From Parabacteroides timonensis (lineage in GTDB: Bacteria > Bacteroidota > Bacteroidia > Bacteroidales > Tannerellaceae), in contig NZ_LT669941.1 of assembly GCF_900128505.1 (NCBI RefSeq), positions 2,683,807 through 2,747,806 of the forward strand: a DNA stretch of 64,000 nucleotides. The letters run 5' to 3'. The notes below the pieces were generated by a model. It saw only the letters and a program-made list of their open reading frames with translations. It was not told the origin of the DNA and searched no databases. A program made the position numbers and the translations under genes. This document shows, piece after piece, positions 55,578 to 64,000 of the stretch (its first letter is position 1; each line of letters starts with the position of its first letter).

Positions 55578-57902
55578 TCATTTTCCCCAATCCGAAGGCT
55601 CGGCTCCCATCTGTAGTACCAACGTTCCGCCCTTCATCAGGTCGGCATGCGTCAGATAACATTTATTGTAAGGAATTCCATTTAAAGTAGCCTGCTGGAC
55701 ATATATATTTTCAGGGCTATTATTGTGAGCTTCAATCACAAATGTTTTTCCCTCAGCATAGTCCGGATCCAAATTGAAAACGATCTTCTCAAATACCGGG
55801 CTAGTTATTTCATACCGTTGGTCACCGGGACATACCGGATGTAATCCACTAGCCGCCAATACATACCAGGCCGACATCTGTCCTACATCCTCATTACCGA
55901 CTAAACCTAAGACAGTGTTTTTATAAGCATTCCGACAGATATCCCGCGTCCATTTCTGAGTAAGTTCGGGAGCACCCAAACGGTTGAATAGGAATGGTAC
56001 ATGGTGAACCGGTTCATTGGCATGGTTATAATATTGATTCCATAGATAACCTTCGGGAGTCTGTTCAAACATATCCGTCAGATCGGCCAGCACTTTTTCA
56101 CGGCCCCCCATCATTTGGACCATGCCTTCCACATCGTGTGGAATGAACCAACCCTGCTGGTATGCATTACTCTCCGTACAGCCATATCCTTCCGCCAGTC
56201 TTCCTTCTTCGGGTAAAGGTTGAAATTCACCTTTTTCATTACGTGGCCTGAACCAACCATAATCGGTATCATAAATTGTAGAATAGGTCATAGCCCGGCG
56301 GTCAAAATATTCCTTATCGGTATCCTTGCCCAACCATTCAGCCAGACGGGCCATACACCAATCATTGTATGCATATTCCAATGTATGAGAGATAGAACCC
56401 GGCGTATATCCTTCTTTATTATTACCAAACAACCGGGAAGTATTTAAAGCATAACGGTATGCCTTATCTATATCATAAGAACGGATTCCTTTTGAATAAG
56501 CGTCACACAAAACAGAAATAGCCGGATTACCCAACATACAACCGGAATAGGCATTCAACAATTCCCATCGCTCCAGATATTCGTTTCCACTCTGATCGGC
56601 AATCTCCACCAACGAGTTGACCAGGTCATTGATCAGGGTTGGATTAATAATAGTCTGCAAAGGCATCTGGCTACGGAAAACATCCCATCCGCTAAAAATA
56701 GTTCGTTTAGTGAACTGATCCGTCATATGCGCCTGCTTGTCCGCTCCCATATATTCCCCGTTCACATCACTGCAAATCCTCGGGTCGATCATAGTATGGT
56801 AAAGAGCAGTATAAAAGATATGTTTTTCATCCTCCGTACCTCCGGTCACAGTTATTTTGGACAGAGCATCGTCCCATAACCGGCGACAGTCAGCCAGTGT
56901 TGCGTCAAACTCCCAGGCATTCATTTCCGAATGCAGATTCTCTTCCGCATTCTTCATACTGGTAAAAGAGATCCCGCTTTTCATGAGGATCTGTTCTCCT
57001 GCATCGGTATCGAATTCGGCATAAAAACCCAAATGCTTTCCGGTCAACGACTTCACATCAGGAATAATGCGGGCATTTCGAACAACTTCATGATAACGTT
57101 CGCTCTCGATATCTTCCCGTTTTCGTGTCCACCCGTCCGGTATATCGGCCGACCATACGCCATGCGACCGGAAAGGACGGGAAAATTCAGCATAGAAATA
57201 GACTGTGTAATCAGATTTTCCTGCACCATTTCCCCAGCCGCCACCTTCGGGAGGACATTTCATTTCACCCCTGATTGTGTGGTCATTGATCACTTCGATC
57301 GCCTGCCAGGTAGAAGTTCCTCCTACCCTGCGTGCCAGGTCTATTTGTATACGAGCCTCTTTACTCTCAGGGAATGTAAAACGCAACATACCGCTATGAG
57401 GAAGGGCCGTCGCTTCCGCTTTTATCTGATAATCGGTAAGCATCACGGAATAATAACCGGCAGAAGCCTTCTCCGATGCTTTATCATACCGGGAACGATA
57501 ACCATTATCAGGATCTTCCAACGTTCCCGAAAAAGTATGCAACTTACCGACTGTCGGCATTACCAACAAATTCCCCAGATCGCCATACCAGCCGATCCCA
57601 CTCATTTGTGTAAAAGCAAAACCTTCAATAGAAGTATGTTCATCACTATAACCCGACCCGTTATCGCCTCCGGTAATCGTATTAGGACTGAGCTGGACCA
57701 TACCGAATGGAGAGGTTGCTCCCGGAAAAGTCTTACCCAAACCATGATATGAACCTCCCGCCTCCATACTGGTCGAGGCTCCGACAAAAGGATTTACATA
57801 AGAAGAAAGGGCCTGTTGCGCATCCGAACCATCTTTCACGGAGCTACAGGAAAAAGAAACAACACAGAGAATCAATGAACACAAACTAATCTTTTTTTTC
57901 AT
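55578..57902 (-). CDS. GH92 alpha-mannosidase lipoprotein
   Basis: Exo-acting, calcium-dependent alpha-mannosidase of mannose-rich glycan breakdown. 774 residues; lipobox VSFSC near residue 19, N-terminal SYVNPFVGASTSMEAGGSY-type segment and GKTFPGATSPFGMVQLSPNT, and the catalytic TESNAYQQGWFIPHD segment at about 570-590. Linkage (1,2, 1,3 or 1,4) cannot be read from sequence. A -7 box lies at 57929-57936 and the gene is separated from the rest of the locus by 655 bp. Confidence 0.94.
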   Translation of the reverse strand: MKKKISLCSLILCVVSFSCSSVKDGSDAQQALSSYVNPFVGASTSMEAGGSYHGLGKTFPGATSPFGMVQLSPNTITGGDNGSGYSDEHTSIEGFAFTQMSGIGWYGDLGNLLVMPTVGKLHTFSGTLEDPDNGYRSRYDKASEKASAGYYSVMLTDYQIKAEATALPHSGMLRFTFPESKEARIQIDLARRVGGTSTWQAIEVINDHTIRGEMKCPPEGGGWGNGAGKSDYTVYFYAEFSRPFRSHGVWSADIPDGWTRKREDIESERYHEVVRNARIIPDVKSLTGKHLGFYAEFDTDAGEQILMKSGISFTSMKNAEENLHSEMNAWEFDATLADCRRLWDDALSKITVTGGTEDEKHIFYTALYHTMIDPRICSDVNGEYMGADKQAHMTDQFTKRTIFSGWDVFRSQMPLQTIINPTLINDLVNSLVEIADQSGNEYLERWELLNAYSGCMLGNPAISVLCDAYSKGIRSYDIDKAYRYALNTSRLFGNNKEGYTPGSISHTLEYAYNDWCMARLAEWLGKDTDKEYFDRRAMTYSTIYDTDYGWFRPRNEKGEFQPLPEEGRLAEGYGCTESNAYQQGWFIPHDVEGMVQMMGGREKVLADLTDMFEQTPEGYLWNQYYNHANEPVHHVPFLFNRLGAPELTQKWTRDICRNAYKNTVLGLVGNEDVGQMSAWYVLAASGLHPVCPGDQRYEITSPVFEKIVFNLDPDYAEGKTFVIEAHNNSPENIYVQQATLNGIPYNKCYLTHADLMKGGTLVLQMGAEPSDWGK

Positions 57903-57928
57903 AATGCTACCGATTGATAAGAATGAGG

Positions 57929-57936
57929 CAAAGATA
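57929..57936 (-). promoter_or_regulatory. -7 element of GH92 gene
   Basis: Minus strand TATCTTTG (TAnnTTTG), 26 bp before the ATG. Confidence 0.55.
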
Positions 57937-58011
57937 ATATTTTATATCTAACACTCCATTCTTGTTTTCTATATTCAAAGACAAGATATATGAGAAGTGT
58001 TTTCAAAATCA

Positions 58012-58502
58012 ACTATCACACTATCACAATCCCAATACATTCTTTGAATATCAACAAATACGCCAATGATAGTTACGCATTTTAACTATCATTCAACTAT
58101 CACAAACCATCATAAAACGACCTGTTTGAGGTAAAGCATCGTAAAAAGAGGATTAAAAACAATCAGATGCCTACTGTTTTCCGATAGTACCCTACATCTT
58201 TTGCTCAAATATGGCTGTTATTTTCACGGAAGCAACTTATCCTTCTTCTTGAGATCCCCTTTTTAGGCCCTTTTACACCCGGATTTGAACGATGCTAAGA
58301 CCCGGGTCTCAGTACCATTTACACCCGGGTCTCGGAAAAGAAAAGTCCCTACTTTACTGAAAATAAGTCATATACCCAGCAGGTTTTATCAGGCTGTTTT
58401 ATGATAGTATGATGGTTGAAAATGAAACTATCACGCGAACTATCACAGCCCACAACCGTTGGATTTCAATGTACAAAAAGTCATAAATGATAGTATGATA
58501 GT
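58012..58502. repeat. Ten ACTATCA words in paired, near-mirror arrangement
   Basis: Exact ACTATCA at 58012, 58020, 58085, 58096, 58428 and 58439, and the complement TGATAGT at 58067, 58402, 58488 and 58496. Adjacent same-direction pairs are 8 or 11 bp apart: a left half (pair-8, single, pair-11) is echoed by a right half (single, pair-11, pair-8 reversed). Looks like a multi-site binding region upstream of GH92. No coding potential in the gap 57903-58557. Confidence 0.85.
58248..58350. repeat. Four-five tandem 23-bp units (ACACCCGGGTCTC type)
   Basis: ACCCGG at 58277, 58300 and 58323, exactly 23 bp apart, with weaker flanking units (GATCCCC at 58253, GTCCCT at 58345). Placed between the two halves of the ACTATCA array. 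Confidence 0.8.
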
Positions 58503-58557
58503 TATATTGAACAATATCAGTTTATTAGTAAATTCAATTCTTTCTAAATTTTTATTT

Positions 58558-60474
58558 TTATTTGCCGTACTCCTCATACAACATAAGCAAATGCGCCGAA
58601 CTCCAACTGAAATGAGGAGCTTTCAGGCGTGCTCCGTTATGAGTATCATAATTCTCATGAATAGGGGCATCTTCCTTCAATCCCTGCAAGCGGGTAAAGA
58701 CCTGATCGGTGAAAGCGTCTGCTTCTCTTTTATATCCATATTTACGGATGCCGGATATTCCGAAGTAAACCTGATCCAGCCAGATAGGGCCCCGCCAATA
58801 ACCTGCCGGCATAAACTTCGGATTGTCAGCAGCAATTGTAGGGAAAGGGATATAAGTAGCAAACTTCGTGGTATCGCTGAATATTTTTATGGCAGCAGCA
58901 GCCTGCTCCCGGGATGCGATCTCCGCCCACAATGGTATGCATGCTTCCGTCCCTTCTTCCATAACAGATGTACCATCCAACCGTTTATCAAAGAAGAAGC
59001 CGGGATCGGAAACAAAAAAGTAATCCCGTATTTCTGCCGATCTGTCAGGATCTTCAAAAACTTCTCCGGCGATGGGGGCCAATTCGCCTAATAAGCGGTG
59101 CTCGAGTGCCAGAAAAGCATTCAGATCGACTGACTCCTGATTCATACTCCATGCACCATCGCTGTTCTTTACCATAACAGCGTCGTCGAAACGGATCGCA
59201 TTGTCCATACCGCTTTCCCAGGCAGCAGCTTCAAGAGTTCCGTCACAGGCTCCAAACTCACATATCCCGTTATTGTTGTGGTCGCGATGGGTAAACCACC
59301 ATTTATAATAATGAAGTAATTTTGGATACATCTCTTTTACAAAAGCAGTATCACCCGTTGCTTTATAAATCTCATCTACAGCCCATACTGCTAAAGGAGG
59401 CTTACTGTCTCGCGCATTATTCTCGGAGGCATCACTATAAATACAATCGATAATCATACCTTCCGGTGTCTGATAATCAAACATAGTACGTACCTGATCC
59501 TTTGCCAGTTCCGGAGCGAAACGAGCCAAGGCAACTGCATGTTTCCATGAGTCCCATCCCCAAAATCCGACAAAGTAGCCGACAGCATGACTGGGTACTA
59601 CTCCATCATGGAATAAATCGCCACGTGCACTCCGCCAGTTGGCAATCAAAGTGACTACAGCCTTAACCGCTATCCTGTTATAAGCTTCCGGCATGTCGGG
59701 ACGAAGAACTTTCTGCAGATAGCCTTCCCAGCGTGAAGCTGTTTCCTCCCTATATTCTACCGGAGAAGCCTGAACAACGGCAGCTCTATGCAATACAGCC
59801 TGCCTGGATGCTTCATTTTCAAAAAAAGAAATGACAACATTCGATTTACCCGGAGTAAGCGTTAAGGTTTCATATCCTTTCTCAGACGATAGGATACCCA
59901 TTTCCGGACTGAATGTCAAAGCAACTCCCTCACCCGAAGGCCAGATCAGCAATACCCGGTTCTTATCCGTCGTACAAGCAACATCATCAGGAAGAACCTC
60001 TCCGGCAAAGCGAAGCAAAGTATTCTGATCGGAAGAACAGGTCAACAGGGCTGTCGATTTATCAACAAAGACCAAACGTTGTTCTATCCGTCCGGTTTCA
60101 GAGGAAGAGGACATATATAATTCACCCGGAAAATAAGAGACAGAGTCCGGGGTATACACGACATCCGGATCTTCACCGTCGAAACGGACTTTTACCAGAG
60201 CATCCGAAAGCCACTGACGTTTATTCATATCCAGGTGAAAAGGGCCACAGAAGCCGTTCACCCATTGTTCCTGCCGCGGTAAAGTAAATCCATACCATGC
60301 ACCGGCATCCGTAAACCAACCCCGGCAACGCGAAGCCGAGTCCGGCGTATAACGAATGTCTAAAATGTTACTGTAATTGTAAGCTGTACCGGATGGTACC
60401 GGCTGCTGCACAGAGCAACCTGCCCATCCGATGACGGCTATCAATAAAGCACTTATCAACAGTTTGTGTTTCAT
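58558..60474 (-). CDS. GH63-like (alpha/alpha)6-barrel glycosidase lipoprotein
   Basis: 638 residues; lipobox GWAGC (Cys about 20), N-terminal beta-sandwich (about 30-240), then the barrel with GFWGWDSWKHA at about 303-313, YWRGPIW and HENYDTHNG at about 605, where the catalytic acid and base lie in GH63. Probably removes alpha-linked glucose or mannose. GH37/GH15-type relatives are less likely. A strong GGAGG precedes the ATG, 17 bp after the GH2 stop. Confidence 0.82.
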   Translation of the reverse strand: MKHKLLISALLIAVIGWAGCSVQQPVPSGTAYNYSNILDIRYTPDSASRCRGWFTDAGAWYGFTLPRQEQWVNGFCGPFHLDMNKRQWLSDALVKVRFDGEDPDVVYTPDSVSYFPGELYMSSSSETGRIEQRLVFVDKSTALLTCSSDQNTLLRFAGEVLPDDVACTTDKNRVLLIWPSGEGVALTFSPEMGILSSEKGYETLTLTPGKSNVVISFFENEASRQAVLHRAAVVQASPVEYREETASRWEGYLQKVLRPDMPEAYNRIAVKAVVTLIANWRSARGDLFHDGVVPSHAVGYFVGFWGWDSWKHAVALARFAPELAKDQVRTMFDYQTPEGMIIDCIYSDASENNARDSKPPLAVWAVDEIYKATGDTAFVKEMYPKLLHYYKWWFTHRDHNNNGICEFGACDGTLEAAAWESGMDNAIRFDDAVMVKNSDGAWSMNQESVDLNAFLALEHRLLGELAPIAGEVFEDPDRSAEIRDYFFVSDPGFFFDKRLDGTSVMEEGTEACIPLWAEIASREQAAAAIKIFSDTTKFATYIPFPTIAADNPKFMPAGYWRGPIWLDQVYFGISGIRKYGYKREADAFTDQVFTRLQGLKEDAPIHENYDTHNGARLKAPHFSWSSAHLLMLYEEYGK

Positions 60475-60491
60475 ATCAGCCTCCTTGTAAT

Positions 60492-63400
60492 TTATCTATT
60501 CAGTTTAGAAACTTTAATCAGGTCTGTTTGCTTATTAACAGGAATAATAAAGAAACTATACTCTTGTCTGACAGGTGTAATTGTGTATTCCGGATGTGTC
60601 TGGGCTCCCCAGGTATTATCTCCGCCGACACCCATTTGCTTACTGTCGATATTAAGCCAAACCATATCTTTCTTTTCAATGCTACCCCCATGAATATGTT
60701 GGATGCTGGAAGGTATATATTCTATATCCTTCATAGGGAAATTCCAGGCACTGACGTTCAACGGTTCACAACCAGACTTAACCAGGATACCGTTGCCTGC
60801 CTGATCCTGAAGGGCTACCCAACGGACATCCGACTTGTTCGCTGTTTCCTGCGCACGTACATAAGGATGATACTGTTCCCAAACGGAGGCTTTATACAAA
60901 TCTATATCGGCTCCCGATTTACGATCCCAGTAGTTTTCCTGCGGGCCACGGCCCAACCAGGTCATTTGATCATAATCGCCTTTCAGTATCATACGCATAC
61001 CCACCCGGGGTATTTCCGGTAATTGTTTCTCGCCGGGGACAAAAGAGTAAGCAGTCTTTATAATGCCATCTGCATAAACCGTATAGACCACGGAGCAGGT
61101 AGACTCCTGAAGAGGCATATCATAGGTAACTTTCACGACAACAGACTTTTTATCGGTAGCAATATCGGCAGAGAATGCTTTTAATGACAATTCATTTCCG
61201 GCATTTTTCCACGTTTCACTACGATCCCCCAGTTTATTCGCCACATCGTTATCTGTAAGCGGTCGCCAGAAATTCGGGCGAAGTCCCTCTTTCAGGTAGT
61301 TGTTTCCATCTATCATATATATAGTGATCTCACCGTTCTTCTTTGAAAAAGTAACCGACATGGAGGCTCCATCGATCGTTATATTCTCTGCCTCATCGAC
61401 AGTAGAAAGAGTCCCGGACAAAACCGGTGCGGATACCGGCAAAGAGGTCACTGGTAATTTCCACTGCTCCGACGCGGCCAGATGTCCTTTTGGAACCAAA
61501 GGCGTTTCCTCTCTGGTCAAAGCCGATATATGAAGAAAATATTCAGTACCGGGTTCACCCTGTATAATAGGTATCCGGACAGGAACTTCTGCCGATTGAT
61601 GCGGCGCAATAACAGGAACATCCAGTTTGCCCTGATAAAGAGTTTTCCCGTCCGCTTTTACAGTCCATACATAATCATAAACATCTGAAGAGACAAAGTC
61701 ATGACGGTTGGTTACTTTAACCAGACCGGATGAAAACGGTACTCCCTCAAAATGCATATACTGATAAATTTTCTTTACCTCCCAAATATGAGGATGCAAA
61801 CTGCGATCGGCAGCCACCAGTCCATTGGCACAAAAGTTCGAGTCGTTCACAATACCTACAAATCCCATATCACCTCCATAGGCTTGGATATCGTGTCCTT
61901 TTTTATCTTTGATGGCAAAAGTCTGGTCTACCCAGTCCCAGATAAAACCTCCCTGCAGATTATCGTATTTATAAATCAAATCCCAATAGTCATTCAGGTT
62001 TCCAACACTATTACCCATCGCATGCGCATATTCGCAAAGGATAAGCGGACGAGGCTGGCGTTGATTTACCCATTGGCGCAACAACCAGACACGGCCATAC
62101 ATCGGACAATAAATATCGGACAGCCCTTTTACGCCTCCGCCTTCATACTGAACCGGACGGCTGGCATCACGTTTTTTCGTCCAATGATACAAGGTTTCAA
62201 AATGCTTTCCATATCCGGACTCGTTACCCAAGCTCCAGGTAATGATGGCTGTGATATTTTTATCGCGTTCCACCATACGTTCCATACGTTCCATAAAAGG
62301 AATATCCCAACCTTCCATATTGGCAAGCGTACCGTCGGGATGAGCTTCCATTCCATGTGATTCGATATTCGCCTCATCCACCAGATAAATACCGTATTCA
62401 TTACATAGATCATACCATTCTTCATGGTTGGGGTAATGACAGGTACGTACGGCATTAATGTTAAACTGTTTCATTAGGCGGATATCTTCTATCATACTTT
62501 CCACCGAAATGGAACGTCCTTTATGCATATCGTGCTCATGACGGTTCACACCTTTTATCAGTATCGGAGTTCCGTTTACCTGCAACATGCCGTTCTTCAT
62601 CTCCACTTTTCGGAAACCAAACCGCTGAACAAAAGATTCTGTCACCCTACCCTGCTTGTCAAGTGTATTTACTACCAGCGAATAAAGATTGGGAGTTTCT
62701 GCCGTCCAATGTTTTACACTGGGGAAACGTTCGGTAAAGATGAAGAGACTGTCTGTTTTTACTTTAGCGGTAAACTGCCGGGAAGCAATTTCATTTGTTC
62801 CATCCAACACTTTGAGTTGAACGCCCATTCCTTTCCCGATCTTCCGGTTGTCCAGCGTCACTTTCACATCCAGAAGACCATCCTGGTAATTATTCGTCAG
62901 GTCTGCAGATATTTCAAAGTCTTTCACACGTTCCTGAGGGCGTGCTATCAGTTTCACATCGCGCTCGATACCACTATATTTCCAATAATCCTGCCCTTCC
63001 AGATAAGAACCGTCGCTATATCGGTAGACTTCTACAGCCAGTTTGTTTTCTCCGGATTTAAGATATTTATTAATCAGGAATTCCGAAGGCAGGCGGCTGT
63101 CCTCAGCATACCCTACAAAATGACCGTTTAGCCAACAATAATAGGCAGACTCCACGCCTCCAAAGTTCAATAGGATATCTTTTCCTTTAAAATCAGCTGG
63201 AACCGTAAAAGTCGTTACATACGAACCCACCGGATTATAGTCTGTCGGCACATGAGGGGGATCGGCTGGAAACGGATAACGTGTATCCGTATAAATCGGG
63301 GCATCAAATCCCTGAAGTTCCCAACTACCGGGTACCTCTATATCCTTCCAGTCGGATACATTGTAACCTTCTTCGTAAAAAGTGACCGGACGACTGGCCG

Positions 63401-63623
63401 GATTTTTAGCATAATGAAATTTCCAGGTTCCATTCAGTGAATATCGCTGTTCTTTCGATGCATCCTTCTGTAAAGCCCCTCTCTCAGAAGAATAGGGAAC
63501 AAAATGAGCATGTATAGGTTCACGATTGATCTGATTAACCCGCTGGTCTTCCCATTCTTTCGGTTGGGCATGCAAAGCGAGACTCACCAAAAGAGCATTG
63601 GCCGTATAAAAAAGATGTTTCAT
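60492..63623 (-). CDS. Secreted GH2 beta-galactosidase (LacZ-like)
   Basis: 1043 residues with a short signal peptide (LHAQP, about residue 20). Sugar-binding domain, Ig-like domains, TIM barrel with acid/base Glu in WSLGNESGYG (about 467) and nucleophile Glu in ILCEYAHAMGNS (about 530), and the C-terminal small-chain-type domain (GRGPQENYWDRKSGADI). Removes terminal beta-galactose; in this locus likely from host or dietary glycans. Confidence 0.93.
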   Translation of the reverse strand: MKHLFYTANALLVSLALHAQPKEWEDQRVNQINREPIHAHFVPYSSERGALQKDASKEQRYSLNGTWKFHYAKNPASRPVTFYEEGYNVSDWKDIEVPGSWELQGFDAPIYTDTRYPFPADPPHVPTDYNPVGSYVTTFTVPADFKGKDILLNFGGVESAYYCWLNGHFVGYAEDSRLPSEFLINKYLKSGENKLAVEVYRYSDGSYLEGQDYWKYSGIERDVKLIARPQERVKDFEISADLTNNYQDGLLDVKVTLDNRKIGKGMGVQLKVLDGTNEIASRQFTAKVKTDSLFIFTERFPSVKHWTAETPNLYSLVVNTLDKQGRVTESFVQRFGFRKVEMKNGMLQVNGTPILIKGVNRHEHDMHKGRSISVESMIEDIRLMKQFNINAVRTCHYPNHEEWYDLCNEYGIYLVDEANIESHGMEAHPDGTLANMEGWDIPFMERMERMVERDKNITAIITWSLGNESGYGKHFETLYHWTKKRDASRPVQYEGGGVKGLSDIYCPMYGRVWLLRQWVNQRQPRPLILCEYAHAMGNSVGNLNDYWDLIYKYDNLQGGFIWDWVDQTFAIKDKKGHDIQAYGGDMGFVGIVNDSNFCANGLVAADRSLHPHIWEVKKIYQYMHFEGVPFSSGLVKVTNRHDFVSSDVYDYVWTVKADGKTLYQGKLDVPVIAPHQSAEVPVRIPIIQGEPGTEYFLHISALTREETPLVPKGHLAASEQWKLPVTSLPVSAPVLSGTLSTVDEAENITIDGASMSVTFSKKNGEITIYMIDGNNYLKEGLRPNFWRPLTDNDVANKLGDRSETWKNAGNELSLKAFSADIATDKKSVVVKVTYDMPLQESTCSVVYTVYADGIIKTAYSFVPGEKQLPEIPRVGMRMILKGDYDQMTWLGRGPQENYWDRKSGADIDLYKASVWEQYHPYVRAQETANKSDVRWVALQDQAGNGILVKSGCEPLNVSAWNFPMKDIEYIPSSIQHIHGGSIEKKDMVWLNIDSKQMGVGGDNTWGAQTHPEYTITPVRQEYSFFIIPVNKQTDLIKVSKLNR

Positions 63624-63640
63624 ACAAAATTGTTTTTATA

Positions 63641-63677
63641 AAAAAGGGTGCCTCTCGCATGAGGCGAAGAGACACCC
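63641..63677 (-). terminator. Hairpin between SusD and GH2 gene
   Basis: Minus strand GGGTGTCTCTTCGC and GCGAGAGGCACCC form a long stem followed by six T. Same position (just after susD) as the hairpin at 10914. Confidence 0.8.
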
Positions 63678-63722
63678 GGTTATAGTAATAGTTGTGTCTA
63701 TGATCCTTTTGTTAAGCTTTCA

Positions 63723-64000
63723 TCAATGAAGCGCATTATTTGTGTTTATTTCCTGGATAGGAATCGGATAGAAGCTATTCTTTTCCGGATTAAAATCACG
63801 ACCTACGGCCTTCAAGGCTTCCTGTGTCTTTCCCCAACGACGAAGGTCATAGAAACGGAAGTTTTCCAGAGGGAATTCCAGTATGCGTTCGTGTTCAATC
63901 TGTTCACGAACCTGTGCTTGCGATGTGCCTTTCATATTCGGCATATCTGCTCGTTCACGAACCTGATTGATCAGGGAAATGGCTTCAGCTGTTTGTCCCA
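63723..64000 (-). CDS. SusD/RagB-family lipoprotein, C-terminal part only
   Basis: The visible 92 residues run in frame to the window edge (AISLINQVRERADMP...) and contain the family's C-terminal IEHERILEFPLENFRFYDLRRWG and the final FYPIPIQEINTN. The N-terminus and its susC partner must lie beyond 64000. Binds glycan at the surface for the second utilisation locus. Confidence 0.92.
   Translation of the reverse strand, partial: GQTAEAISLINQVRERADMPNMKGTSQAQVREQIEHERILEFPLENFRFYDLRRWGKTQEALKAVGRDFNPEKNSFYPIPIQEINTNNALH

Noticed and set aside
58459..59091. 210-codon plus-strand ORF opposite the GH63-like gene
   Set aside because: Begins in the ACTATCA region and then mirrors the coding strand of a convincing glycosidase.

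Overview
The window is a chromosomal segment of a Bacteroidales bacterium, most likely Parabacteroides or a close relative. Three things point there: several SusC/SusD-type polysaccharide utilisation genes, many secreted Ser-type sulfatases and glycoside hydrolases, and Bacteroidetes promoters (-7 TAnnTTTG, some with TTTG 19-20 bp upstream). The genus is inferred from gene content and cannot be proved from the sequence alone. Almost every gene in 1-43.7 kb and 54.3-64 kb lies on the minus strand.

Layout. 1-992: 5' part of a cell-wall amidase. 1355-3280: tandem-domain GH43 enzyme. 3477-4567: rpsF-rpsR-rplI. 4629-20656: a sulfatase-rich utilisation locus (phosphodiesterase, sulfatase, ECF sigma, FecR anti-sigma, SusC with STN domain, SusD, four more sulfatases). 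It has five sulfatases and no glycosidase, so it looks specialised for removing sulfate (and perhaps phosphate) from host or algal glycans, with sigma/anti-sigma control through the transporter. 21-27.8 kb: alpha/beta hydrolase, a kinase-fold protein lacking the catalytic Asp, a Wzi-like outer-membrane protein, PlsC, a 56-residue membrane protein, DUF3467 and a secreted endo/exonuclease/phosphatase-family protein.

27.9-42.5 kb is the information-processing core: rpsU-xerC-hpf, then four tRNAs, tuf, tRNA-Trp, secE, nusG, rplK, rplA, rplJ, rplL, rpoB, rpoC. 42.6-54.3 kb holds mtnA, an aminopeptidase P / gamma carbonic anhydrase / serine hydrolase / CBM9 run, a HAD phosphatase, a Yip1-like/DUF2089 pair, a Crp-type regulator, an acyltransferase and a C1B aminopeptidase. 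54.3-64 kb is a DUF418 protein followed by a second utilisation locus (GH92, GH63-like, GH2, SusD cut by the window end), consistent with breakdown of mannose/galactose-containing glycans.

The most unexpected signal is between genes. At least six intergenic gaps each carry 3-5 degenerate tandem units with a 21-23 bp period. The unit sequence differs completely from gap to gap, while period and copy number are nearly constant. The 655-bp gap upstream of GH92 also holds ten exact copies of ACTATCA in a near-mirror arrangement, a ~240-bp multi-hairpin element lies at 48.8 kb, and a likely stand-alone small RNA lies at 26.6 kb.
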